From Dehalococcoidia bacterium (GTDB lineage: Bacteria > Chloroflexota > Dehalococcoidia > Tepidiformales > Tepidiformaceae), in contig JAJDYW010000027.1 of assembly GCA_022824925.1 (NCBI GenBank), positions 1 to 64,000 on the forward strand: a stretch of DNA of 64,000 bases. The letters run 5' to 3'. The position numbers were made by a program, and so were the translations under genes. Below, piece by piece: positions 26,298 to 33,371 of this stretch (positions are counted from its first letter, which is position 1; each line of letters begins with the position of its first letter). The notes below the pieces were generated by a model that saw nothing but the letters and a program-made list of their open reading frames with translations, did no database searches and was not told the origin of the DNA.

Positions 26298-28076
26298 TCA
26301 CCACCGACGATGCCTTGCCCAATATGCATCCACCGTTTTCTTCACCTCCAGCAGGCGCTCCACGGAGCCCTGAAATAGACCTGCTTGGAGGGGAGACCAC
26401 GCCTCCAGCTCCCTATCCACTTCCTTTCGTACGCGCTCCGCTATCCCTTCGGGGAGCAGGGTGAAACCGCGAGCCCTCCGATCAAGCCACTGCCCACCGA
26501 TTGACAACACATCACGCGCCTCTGACTCCAGGTCGGTCTCAACAAGCGACACAATGTATTCGAAGCGGTCGAAGACCTCGTCGTAGTCGTCGTCGGACGG
26601 TATGAGCTCGGCGAATGCTGACCTCAACTCGCGATGGATGTGCTGGCTCCGAGGCGCCACCCACTTGTTGTCGGGAGCATCCGGGTGAGGATAGAGGAGG
26701 TGAGCCACCGAATCGCCGATGATCCTATCGGGATACATCGACTGCAAAATCGGCTCAGTGTCGCGACTGTCCGCCGAACGCACGGGGATGAGCAGTAGTG
26801 AGGCCAACATTTCGTACCGACTAGCCGCGACCGCCGCTACGCCGACCGAGTAGAGGGCAAGCAAGCCTGGGTATTGAAGGGTGTACTCCCCCGCGACAGG
26901 TCGGCCTCTCAGCGGATCCGCCTCTACAAGGCGCCGAACTGAGTCAGTCCACACACGGTCCTGTTCAGGGTGGCCCCAGTGGCAGCCGGTCGCCAAGAGG
27001 GCGATCGTGCGCTGCGACAGGGCGCCGAACCGTCTAAACCGCTCGGCGACATCCTCGGCGCTGTTGTTCTCTTGCGCTGCGACCTCTTCAAGCTTCATGT
27101 GGGAGACCAGTTCTTCGGTCGCTTCCCGCGTGAAGTCATGGAGACGGATCCGATGCCGCTCTTCGGGCAAGTAGCGTTTCAGCGCCTCCACGGCGGCCTG
27201 TGTATCCATCGGGTGTCGCTCGCCGACCTTGTGGATGGCTGAAACGCGCTCCTCCAGCTCGACAAAGAAGGAGTCGGCGTCGCTGATCGTGACGGGCTGT
27301 GCAGCACGGTTCTCGGCTACTGCCTTGACCTCGTCCTTCAACTCGCCCCGGGCGCACCAGTACGTGGTGTAGCGCCGTGACTTGCAGCGGGTGAGCGCAT
27401 CGCGCAGCGCCTGGTCGTGCTCCCCCGACCAACCGCAGACCACAAGGCCGTACTCATCAAAGACCCTGTCGAGCAGCGTGTTCATGGCCGCGTCGTACTC
27501 GGCGAGCTCCTCGTCCGAGTTCTTGATGCGCGTATCGAGATAGTCCCCGTGAACCTTGATGATGGTGCAGGCATTGTGGGCGAGCGGGGGAGCGCCTTCG
27601 ATCTGGTCGGGTGTCGCAATGACCACGGGACGCACCCCAGCGTCCTCAAGCGCCAACTCAAGAAGTTTGTCGAAGTTCGTGGTCACGACCACGCGGATCC
27701 ACCCGGCGGCCACTAGGTCCGCGATCGCGCGATGGGCTTTGGTCGGGATCTTCTTGCCGTCGTCGCGTTCCTCGGCCGTCGGTTCGAAGTACTCCTTCAG
27801 TAGGCCCCGGCGTTCGGCTGCTGTCTGGGCAACTTCGGGGAGAAGGGTTGAGTACTTTGGGGCCTCGCCATGGACGGCCTCATACCACTCCTCCGGGTCC
27901 GTCGTGAGGTCGGCACCGGCAAGCGCGGCAAGCCTGCCAGCCAGGCGGCGCACGACTTCGTGGCCTGTCGGAATGTCGGCGCTCCGCGACACTCCGGATC
28001 CAAGCAGTAGCGCGTATACGCCAGGGTTGGCTGCGATGTTCAAGGCGAGGGAGAACTCGGGACTAATAGGAGTCAC
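26298..28076 (-). CDS. SIR2-domain protein, candidate antiphage NAD hydrolase
   Basis: A 592-residue protein. Residues about 8-280 form a SIR2-like Rossmann domain: PGVYALLLGSGVSRSADIPT near the start, VVVTTNFDKLLE (about 148), TIIKVHGDYLD (about 187) and YGLVVCGWSGEHDQALRDAL (about 225). The GxGxS, TTNFD, HGD and GWS motifs are those of stand-alone SIR2 defence NADases. The remaining 300 residues are mainly helical and I recognise no domain. GTG 28076 was chosen because TAGAAT lies seven bases upstream; longer frames start in junk. Base composition is visibly lower in GC than its neighbours, suggesting transfer. NAD cleavage on infection is inference from family. Confidence 0.8.
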   Translation of the reverse strand: MTPISPEFSLALNIAANPGVYALLLGSGVSRSADIPTGHEVVRRLAGRLAALAGADLTTDPEEWYEAVHGEAPKYSTLLPEVAQTAAERRGLLKEYFEPTAEERDDGKKIPTKAHRAIADLVAAGWIRVVVTTNFDKLLELALEDAGVRPVVIATPDQIEGAPPLAHNACTIIKVHGDYLDTRIKNSDEELAEYDAAMNTLLDRVFDEYGLVVCGWSGEHDQALRDALTRCKSRRYTTYWCARGELKDEVKAVAENRAAQPVTISDADSFFVELEERVSAIHKVGERHPMDTQAAVEALKRYLPEERHRIRLHDFTREATEELVSHMKLEEVAAQENNSAEDVAERFRRFGALSQRTIALLATGCHWGHPEQDRVWTDSVRRLVEADPLRGRPVAGEYTLQYPGLLALYSVGVAAVAASRYEMLASLLLIPVRSADSRDTEPILQSMYPDRIIGDSVAHLLYPHPDAPDNKWVAPRSQHIHRELRSAFAELIPSDDDYDEVFDRFEYIVSLVETDLESEARDVLSIGGQWLDRRARGFTLLPEGIAERVRKEVDRELEAWSPLQAGLFQGSVERLLEVKKTVDAYWARHRRW

Positions 28077-28083
28077 TAGATCG

Positions 28084-28089
28084 ATTCTA
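28084..28089 (-). promoter_or_regulatory. -10 box, leaderless start of the SIR2 gene
   Basis: TAGAAT on the minus strand, seven bases before GTG 28076. It lies between the stop of the 102-residue gene (28118) and the SIR2 start, so the SIR2 gene can be transcribed on its own. Confidence 0.55.
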
Positions 28090-28117
28090 GGGGCGCCTGC
28101 CTCGCTCCGCTGAGTCC

Positions 28118-28426
28118 CTACCCCGCCAGCTCCCGTAGCAGCGACTCCGCTCGCTCCAACCGCTCCAGGATGCCCCACTGGCCGTGGATGTTGAGCGTCA
28201 TGTTCGCGGCGTTGCCGCGCACCCCCGCCACCCGGCCGCCTTCCCCCACGTCGCGCTGGTAGCGCGCCACCTCGTCCGACTCTGCCCCGAACGCCGCCGT
28301 CAGCACCTCGACCGTGCGCGCGTCCCACTGGTCGTACTCGAAGGGGTTCGGGCCCGTCCCGCGCAACCGCGGGATAAGCGCGATCTGCGCCTCGATGCGG
28401 GCCTTGTCGGCGTCGGTTGCGGACAT
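28118..28426 (-). CDS. small conserved-looking protein, unknown
   Basis: A 102-residue protein with no domain I can name with confidence. It has an alpha-helical N terminus, the segment FEYDQWDARTVEVLTAAFGA (about 29-48), ESDEVARYQRD, and an amphipathic C-terminal helix. The pattern W-x2-RT-x3-L-x3-FG-x2-S-x2-V recalls a short module found ahead of some TIR or abortive-infection proteins; this is recollection, not proof. ATG 28426 has TAGAAT seven bases upstream, whose TAG is also the stop of the rimI-like gene. It lies 41 bases upstream of the SIR2 gene on the same strand and could be its partner. Confidence 0.6.
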   Translation of the reverse strand: MSATDADKARIEAQIALIPRLRGTGPNPFEYDQWDARTVEVLTAAFGAESDEVARYQRDVGEGGRVAGVRGNAANMTLNIHGQWGILERLERAESLLRELAG

Positions 28427-28433
28427 GCGCGGG

Positions 28434-28439
28434 ATTCTA
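28434..28439 (-). promoter_or_regulatory. -10 box overlapping the rimI-like stop codon
   Basis: TAGAAT on the minus strand; its first three bases are the stop codon of the gene at 28437-28916. It is seven bases before ATG 28426, with no ribosome site. Could be coincidence, but the same layout occurs at 42024, 52693 and 57327. Confidence 0.42.
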
Positions 28440-28916
28440 CCCACGACCGTCGCTACCCGCCCGCCCCTCCCCGTCGGGAGCGAGCGTCATGATGACCGCG
28501 TCCTCACCGTCGGCGTAGTAGCCGGGGCGTTCCCCCACCTCCTCGAAGCCGCAGCCCGCGTAGAGCGCCCGCGCCCCCCCGTTCGAGGCGCGCACCTCCA
28601 GCGTCACCTCCCCCGGCCCCTCCGACGCCGCCAGCGCCACCAGCCCCTGCACCAGCCGCCGCCCGTGACCCCGCCGCCGCGCCTCCCCCGCCACCGCCAT
28701 CGCCGTGATGTGCGCCTCGTCCACCCCCAGCCAGAGGCTGCCCACCCCCACGACCACGCCCCCCACCTCCAGCGCCACCCCCCGCGTGCATTTGTCGCGG
28801 AGCTCCCGGCGCCGCGCCGCAACCGTGCGCCGCTGCAGCCCCGAGGCGTGCTCGATGGCCGCTGCCGCCTCGAGGTCGGCCTCCTCCAGGGGGCGCAGGA
28901 CGAAGGGCTCACTCAC
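28437..28916 (-). CDS. GNAT N-acetyltransferase, RimI-like
   Basis: A 159-residue GNAT protein. The acetyl-CoA-binding region is AHITAMAVAGEARRRGHGRR (about residues 72-91), and VTLEVRASNGGARALYAGCG followed by FEEVGERPGYY (about 108-139) is close to RimI, which acetylates the N terminus of ribosomal protein S18. RimI of this type is about 150-160 residues. The start is GTG 28916 with TAGGAT six bases in front, so the mRNA is likely leaderless. Divergent from thiN. A general N-terminal acetyltransferase role is equally possible. Confidence 0.82.
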   Translation of the reverse strand: MSEPFVLRPLEEADLEAAAAIEHASGLQRRTVAARRRELRDKCTRGVALEVGGVVVGVGSLWLGVDEAHITAMAVAGEARRRGHGRRLVQGLVALAASEGPGEVTLEVRASNGGARALYAGCGFEEVGERPGYYADGEDAVIMTLAPDGEGRAGSDGRG

Positions 28917-28922
28917 GCGCTC

Positions 28923-28928
28923 ATCCTA
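28923..28928 (-). promoter_or_regulatory. -10 box, leaderless start of the rimI-like gene
   Basis: TAGGAT on the minus strand, six bases before GTG 28916; the neighbour upstream is divergent. It faces the thiN promoter at 28937-28965. Confidence 0.52.
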
Positions 28929-28936
28929 GCGCCGCT

Positions 28937-28965
28937 TTGACATCCGGCCCCCCGGCGGGTTCCCT
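28937..28965 (+). promoter_or_regulatory. promoter of the thiamine pyrophosphokinase gene, leaderless
   Basis: Perfect TTGACA (28937-28942), 17 bases, TTCCCT (28960-28965), then six bases to ATG 28972. The -10 is weak but spacing and -35 are ideal. No ribosome site and no TPP riboswitch precede the gene. Confidence 0.6.
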
Positions 28966-28971
28966 TTCACC

Positions 28972-29601
28972 ATGCGAGCCCTCGTCATCGCCAACGGCGA
29001 CCCGCCCTCCGCCGCCCTCCTTGCCGAGCTGCGCGAAGGCGCCGCGCTCGTCGTCGCCGCCGACGGCGGCGCCCGCAGCGCCCTCGCCCTCGGCCTCATG
29101 CCCGACATCGTCACCGGGGACCTCGACTCCATCGGCGACGCCCGCGAGGCCATCCCCGCCGACCGCATCCGCCCCAACCCCGACCCCAACGCCACCGACC
29201 TCGAGAAGGCTGTCGCCCTCTGCCTCGACGAGGGCTGCGCCGCCGTCGACATCATCGGCGGCGGGGGCGGCCGCGCCGATCACGCCCTCGCCAACCTCAG
29301 CGTGCTCGTCCGCTTCGGGCGTCGCGCCCGCGTGCGCATGGTCGACGAGCGCTTCGCCATCGAGCTCGTCGACGGCGAGGCCACGGTCGAGGGGCCGGCC
29401 GGCACCGTCGTCTCGCTCATCGCCCTCGGTCCCTGCGAAGGCGTCACGACTCGCGGCCTGCGCTGGGAGCTCGCCGGCGCCGCCCTCGAGTTCAGCGCGT
29501 ACGGCGTCCACAACGAGATCGCAGCCTCCCCGGCGACCGTCTCCGTGCGCTCCGGCGACCTGCTGCTGTTCCTCGGGCGCTGGGTCGAACACCACGGCTG
29601 A
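28972..29601 (+). CDS. thiN: thiamine pyrophosphokinase
   Basis: A 209-residue enzyme that transfers pyrophosphate from ATP to thiamine. Signatures are VVAADGGARSALALGLMPDI (about 28-47), VTGDLDSIGD (about 48-57), PDPNATDLEKAV (about 70-81) and the nucleotide motif IGGGGGRADHALANL (about 94-108). The C-terminal beta domain ends SVRSGDLLLFLGRW. Length is normal. It heads a transcript with the acyl-CoA dehydrogenase gene 75 bases downstream, though that has its own promoter candidate. Confidence 0.93.
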   Translation: MRALVIANGDPPSAALLAELREGAALVVAADGGARSALALGLMPDIVTGDLDSIGDAREAIPADRIRPNPDPNATDLEKAVALCLDEGCAAVDIIGGGGGRADHALANLSVLVRFGRRARVRMVDERFAIELVDGEATVEGPAGTVVSLIALGPCEGVTTRGLRWELAGAALEFSAYGVHNEIAASPATVSVRSGDLLLFLGRWVEHHG

Positions 29602-29676
29602 GCGTCCCGCCGTTCGACGCTGGCGAGCCTCGCGCTACACTGCCCCTCCGCCCAGCCGGGCCGCGAGGAACTTGCC

Positions 29677-30906
29677 ATGGAAGCCACAACGCTGGCCGTC
29701 GCCGATAGCCCCACCCTGAGCCCCGAGGTCAACGAGATCCGGCAGCGCACCGCCGCCGTCGTCACCGAGGAGATCATCCCCAACGAGGATCTCCTCCGAC
29801 GGGACGTCCCCGAGGCGGGCGATCTGCGCGGGCGCATCCAGGAGCGCGTCAAGGCCGAGGGTCTGTGGGCCCCCCACCTGCCCGTCGAGTACGGCGGCAT
29901 GGGCGTCGGCTTCCTCGGCCACGCCTACATGAACGAGGTGCTCGCCTGGAGCCCCTTCTCCAACCCCCTCTTCGGCGTCGTCGCCCCCGACTCCGGCAAC
30001 CAGACCATCCTCATCAAGTACGGCACCGAGGAGCAGAAGAAGCGCTGGCTGGAGCCCTCCATCCGCGGCGAGATCCGCTCCTGCTACTCGATGACCGAGC
30101 CCGATCAGCCCGGCTCCGACCCCTACTCCATCCAGACCCGCGCCGTCCGTGACGGCGACGAGTGGGTCATCAACGGGCGCAAGTGGTTCACCTCGGGCGC
30201 GCGCCGGGCGGCTTTCGCCATCGTCATGTGCCGCACCGAGCAGGAGGACGGCGAGGGCGGCGTGCGCGACAAGATGACCCAGATCATCGTTCCCACCGAC
30301 TCGCCCGGCTTCAACATCATCCGCAGCGTCCCCGTCTGGGGCCACGATGGCGACCACTGCGAGATCGAGTACGACAACGTGCGCGTGCCCCTCACCAACC
30401 AGCTCGGGCGCACGGGCTCCGGCCACCAGGCCGCCCAGGATCGCCTCGGCGCCGGCCGCGTCTTCCACTGCATGAATTCCATCGGCCAGATGTGGCGCGC
30501 CTTCGACCTGATGATGCAGCGCGTCATGACCCGCAACGTCCACGGCGGCCCCATGCAGGACAAGCAGTTCATCCAGGGCTTCATCGCCGATTCCTACATC
30601 GACATCCAGGCCGCCCGCCTCATGACCATCCACTGCGCCGAGCGCATCGACTCCGGCGTGGACGCCCGCGCCGACATCTCCGCCATCAAGATCGCCATCC
30701 CCGCCGCCTTCGAGCGCGTGGTCGACCGCGCCATCCAGGTGTACGGAGCGAAGGGCGTCTCCACCGACACGCCCCTCGAAGGCATGTACCGCGGGGCCCG
30801 CACACTCCGCATCCTCGACGGACCCGACGAGGTGCACCGCATCGTCATCGCCAAGACGGTCCTCCGCCGCTACCGCGACGGCATGTCCTGGGACTTCGGC
30901 GTGTAG
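29677..30906 (+). CDS. acyl-CoA dehydrogenase
   Basis: A 409-residue flavoprotein of the acyl-CoA dehydrogenase family. Signature stretches are LWAPHLPVEYGGMG (about 63), CYSMTEPDQPGSDP (about 136), INGRKWFTSGA (about 163), the late helix region YGAKGVSTDTPLEGMYRGAR (about 355) and the end ILDGPDEVHRIVIAKTVLRR. It should oxidise an acyl-CoA to the 2-enoyl-CoA with FAD and pass electrons to ETF. The catalytic base cannot be assigned securely. TACACT at 29636 and CGAGGAAC before the ATG provide a promoter and ribosome site. Precise chain length is unknown. Confidence 0.93.
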   Translation: MEATTLAVADSPTLSPEVNEIRQRTAAVVTEEIIPNEDLLRRDVPEAGDLRGRIQERVKAEGLWAPHLPVEYGGMGVGFLGHAYMNEVLAWSPFSNPLFGVVAPDSGNQTILIKYGTEEQKKRWLEPSIRGEIRSCYSMTEPDQPGSDPYSIQTRAVRDGDEWVINGRKWFTSGARRAAFAIVMCRTEQEDGEGGVRDKMTQIIVPTDSPGFNIIRSVPVWGHDGDHCEIEYDNVRVPLTNQLGRTGSGHQAAQDRLGAGRVFHCMNSIGQMWRAFDLMMQRVMTRNVHGGPMQDKQFIQGFIADSYIDIQAARLMTIHCAERIDSGVDARADISAIKIAIPAAFERVVDRAIQVYGAKGVSTDTPLEGMYRGARTLRILDGPDEVHRIVIAKTVLRRYRDGMSWDFGV

Positions 30907-30917
30907 CGCCGGCCAGC

Positions 30918-31325
30918 ATGGTCGCGCCGGACCGCGACGACAACGCCATCGAGGCGTTCGCCACGAGCATCGGGGAGTGGCTCCTCACGCAGCGATTCGG
31001 CTCGGTCGTGCCCGTCGCCTTCCGCCACTTCCTCTGGGAACCGTCCCCGGATTGGCGCGCCGACCCGCCACGCGTCGTCATCGAGCTCACCGTCGAGGAT
31101 CCCCCGCCCCCACCGGCCAACTGGCGGTCCCTTCCCTTCGAGGAGCAGGTCAGGGCCTGGCACTGGCCGGAAGCCGACACCGATGCAGCGGAGATGGCCG
31201 CCGTCGCCTACGCCCTCACCCGGAAGCTCCCGCCCGGCATCGCCCCCCTCCGCCCGGTCAGCGTCAAGTTCCTCGCCCGCAGCGAGGCGCAAGGGGACGG
31301 CGGGCGCCCGCCCATGCACGGCTGA
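30918..31325 (+). CDS. hypothetical protein, paralogue of the next gene
   Basis: A 135-residue protein not assigned to any family. It has an N-terminal helix (IEAFATSIGEWLLTQRFGSV), a strand and loop with VVIELTVEDPPPPP and NWRSLP, then PPGIAPLRPVSVKFLARSE. It begins 11 bases after the acyl-CoA dehydrogenase stop. The gene at 31414 encodes the same architecture with the same VVIELTVEDPPPPP and NWRSLP motifs, so this is a tandem duplicate. It sits ahead of a broken HEPN gene. A role as binding partner of a HEPN protein is possible but unsupported by homology. Confidence 0.7.
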   Translation: MVAPDRDDNAIEAFATSIGEWLLTQRFGSVVPVAFRHFLWEPSPDWRADPPRVVIELTVEDPPPPPANWRSLPFEEQVRAWHWPEADTDAAEMAAVAYALTRKLPPGIAPLRPVSVKFLARSEAQGDGGRPPMHG

Positions 31326-31413
31326 ACCGGGGCACCGCGCCGCGAGGGTAGGGCCCACCCAGGGGGTGGCAGCGTGCCCCTCTCGCGAGCTACCATTGGT
31401 TTCGAGAAGCAAC

Positions 31414-31818
31414 ATGGTCACGCAGGTCCGCGACGAACGCGCCATTGCCGAGTTCGCCGAGCGCATCGGGGACTGGCTCCTCGAGCAGCGCTTCGGCTCT
31501 GTCCAGCCGGTCGCATATCGCTGGCGCCTGTTCGATCCGCCCCCGGACTGGCCCGACGAGGGTGACCACGTCGTCATCGAGCTCACCGTCGAGGACCCGC
31601 CGCCCCCGCCGGAGAACTGGCGGTCCCTGCCGCAGGAGGAGGCGCTGAACGCGCTCCTCTGGCCGGAGGAAGACACGCGCGCGGCGGAGCGGGCCACCAG
31701 CGACCGCGCCCTCGGCATGGATGTTCCGCGGGGAATCGCGCCGCTCATGCCGGTCAGGGTCGTGTTCCTCGCCCGCAGCGAGGTCGAGGGCAACGGACTG
31801 CTCCCCGCCGATGACTGA
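31414..31818 (+). CDS. hypothetical protein, tandem duplicate, overlaps HEPN gene
   Basis: A 134-residue paralogue of the product at 30918 (IAEFAERIGDWLLEQRFGSV, VVIELTVEDPPPPP, NWRSLP, PRGIAPLMPVRVVFLARSE). ATG 31414 is preceded by TACCAT (31392-31397) and a GAGAAG site. Its last codons overlap the start of the HEPN gene (ATGACTGA at 31811-31818), so the two were translated together. The coupling of a small acidic protein to a HEPN protein resembles toxin-antitoxin layout. No function can be named. Confidence 0.7.
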   Translation: MVTQVRDERAIAEFAERIGDWLLEQRFGSVQPVAYRWRLFDPPPDWPDEGDHVVIELTVEDPPPPPENWRSLPQEEALNALLWPEEDTRAAERATSDRALGMDVPRGIAPLMPVRVVFLARSEVEGNGLLPADD

Positions 31819-32417
31819 CCCTGCTCCTGAGTCCGACCGTCCTTCACCGATCAGGCCCCGCGACCTGCTCCGGCACGCCCTCCGAACCGTGGCGCGCAGC
31901 CCCGCGCTGGTCTTCCGCGGAGACGCTCCGTCGGCGGAGGAGATCGCCCGCGTGCTCGCGGGGCTCCCGCCTCCCTCCGAGGCCGATCACCGCCGCGCCG
32001 TCTCGGCCGCCTACTACGCCGGTTTCCATGCGGTGACCCTTGAAGCCGCGCGGTTCCTTGTGGATCGATCTGGTGGCTTCCGCCGCGGTCCGCCGCTTCG
32101 AGCACCGCGACATCCGGCTGGTAGCCCTCTGGGCGAGTGGTGCGGGTACGCCGCCACCGGACCTGGCTTCAACGGTCGAGGACTTGCGTCGCAACGAACA
32201 GGTACGCCAGGTTGCTGAAGACCTCGGTGTCTTGAGTGGTGCGCGAAGGGCCGCCGACTACGACCACTTCGCGCAATTCACCGAAGCGCGTGCGCTCGGC
32301 GCCATCAGGCTTGCCTCCCGGGTGGTGGGGACAGTCGAAGATGCAGCCTTCCGGACGAGCGAGGGCGGTCGCCGGTTCCTGCAGCTCGTCGCCGGTCAGG
32401 CGGTGGGGAGCACCTAG
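31811..32417 (+). pseudogene. HEPN-domain protein broken by a frameshift
   Basis: Two frames together make one HEPN-like protein. The first, from ATG 31811, codes for DLLRHALRTVARSPALVFRG and RRAVSAAYYAGFHAVTLEAA, ending in RFLV. The second, from about 32070 to 32417, codes for AVRRFEHRDIRLVALWASGA, PPPDLASTVEDLRRNEQV and RRAADYDHFAQFTEARALGA. The break lies at about 32060-32090 and needs a +1 shift; no slippery heptamer is evident. RAADYDH fits the R-x5-H motif of HEPN RNases and lies in the second frame. Either an inactivated gene or an assembly error; programmed frameshifting is less likely. Confidence 0.68.
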
Positions 32418-32419
32418 CC

Positions 32420-33181
32420 CTACCCCGCGACTTCCTCCGCGAACGCCGCCAGCTCCCGCGCGAACGGCTCCGGCTCCAGCAGCATCTGCACGTGGCTGGA
32501 GCGAAGCTCCCGCACCCGCCACCCCTCAGCTGCCGCCTGCGCCGCCGCCGGGTCATACGTCTTCGTCAGGTGCAGGTAGCCGACGGGCGCGTCCGGCCAG
32601 GTGGCGGGCACCGGCAACGGCTCCTCCAGCAGCTCGATCGGCGTCGGGCGCTTCCCCGCGAAAACCGTCGAGTTCACGTCGGCCATGTTGTTCGGCTGCA
32701 GCGTCACGGCGTCCCGCAGCAGGTCCAGCGGCCACTCCCGCACCGTTTCCGCTGTCACCTCGCGTGGGGCGTGTGGCGCCAGCCGGCCCCGCGGCAAGGA
32801 CGGCTCGACCGCCGCCCGCCGGAACTCCTCGATCTGCGCCTCGTCCGCGAACATGTCGAAGAGGCTCGCTCCATCGTTCGGCAGGTCCGCATCGACCAGC
32901 ACGTAGGCCGCCGGCCCCTCGATCCGCTCGCCCAGCTTCGGCAGCAGCGGACCCACCCCCTCGTGCCCCACCAGCACCGCCTCGCTCGTATCCATCGAGA
33001 CGTCCGCCATCTCCGTCGCGAACAGGTTGCAGTGGTGCTCCCAGAACGTGCCCTCGCGCATGGCCGGCGAGTTCAGCGCCGGGATGACGGCGGTTGCGCC
33101 CAGCTTCCGCAGCTCGGCTGCCACGGGAACCCACGTAAACGGCCCGATCAGGGGTCCGTGCACCAGGATGAACGGTCTCAT
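32420..33181 (-). CDS. alpha/beta hydrolase-fold protein with Glu at the nucleophile position
   Basis: A 253-residue alpha/beta-hydrolase relative of the small esterase/plant methylesterase type. FILVHGPLIGPFTW at the N terminus forms the oxyanion region; the elbow reads LVGHEGVGPLL (about 70-80), where the usual nucleophile Ser is Glu; the late candidate His is in RSSHVQMLLEPEPFA. The product may be catalytically altered or non-hydrolytic. ATG 33181 has GGAGG nine bases upstream and TAGAAT further up. Downstream of the dehydrogenase at 33372 on the same strand, with a 35-codon gene between. Confidence 0.78.
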   Translation of the reverse strand: MRPFILVHGPLIGPFTWVPVAAELRKLGATAVIPALNSPAMREGTFWEHHCNLFATEMADVSMDTSEAVLVGHEGVGPLLPKLGERIEGPAAYVLVDADLPNDGASLFDMFADEAQIEEFRRAAVEPSLPRGRLAPHAPREVTAETVREWPLDLLRDAVTLQPNNMADVNSTVFAGKRPTPIELLEEPLPVPATWPDAPVGYLHLTKTYDPAAAQAAAEGWRVRELRSSHVQMLLEPEPFARELAAFAEEVAG

Positions 33182-33260
33182 GGCAACACCTCCGTCGCCC
33201 GCGGGGCGGCGCACGCGATTCTAGCGAGATCCCGCCCCCCATCGGGGACGGCCACGGCCG

Positions 33261-33368
33261 CTAGCCCCGCCGCAACCGCCAGCCTTCCGGCAGGAAGGAC
33301 GACACGCCCAGCAGGACGCCGATCCCGACCAGCGCCCAGCCCGCACAGGCAACCCCGCAGAGCTCCAT
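33261..33368 (-). CDS. 35-residue small membrane protein
   Basis: A short frame directly downstream of the dehydrogenase gene. The product starts MELCGVACAGWALVGIGVLL and continues GVSSFLPEGWRLRRG: one hydrophobic segment of about 20 residues with a positively charged end, so a membrane orientation with the C terminus inside is expected. GAGGAG sits six bases before the ATG, partly within the end of the upstream gene, whose stop lies only three bases away. Both the ribosome site and the hydrophobic-charged pattern support a real gene. Function unknown. Confidence 0.5.
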   Translation of the reverse strand: MELCGVACAGWALVGIGVLLGVSSFLPEGWRLRRG

Positions 33369-33371
33369 GGC

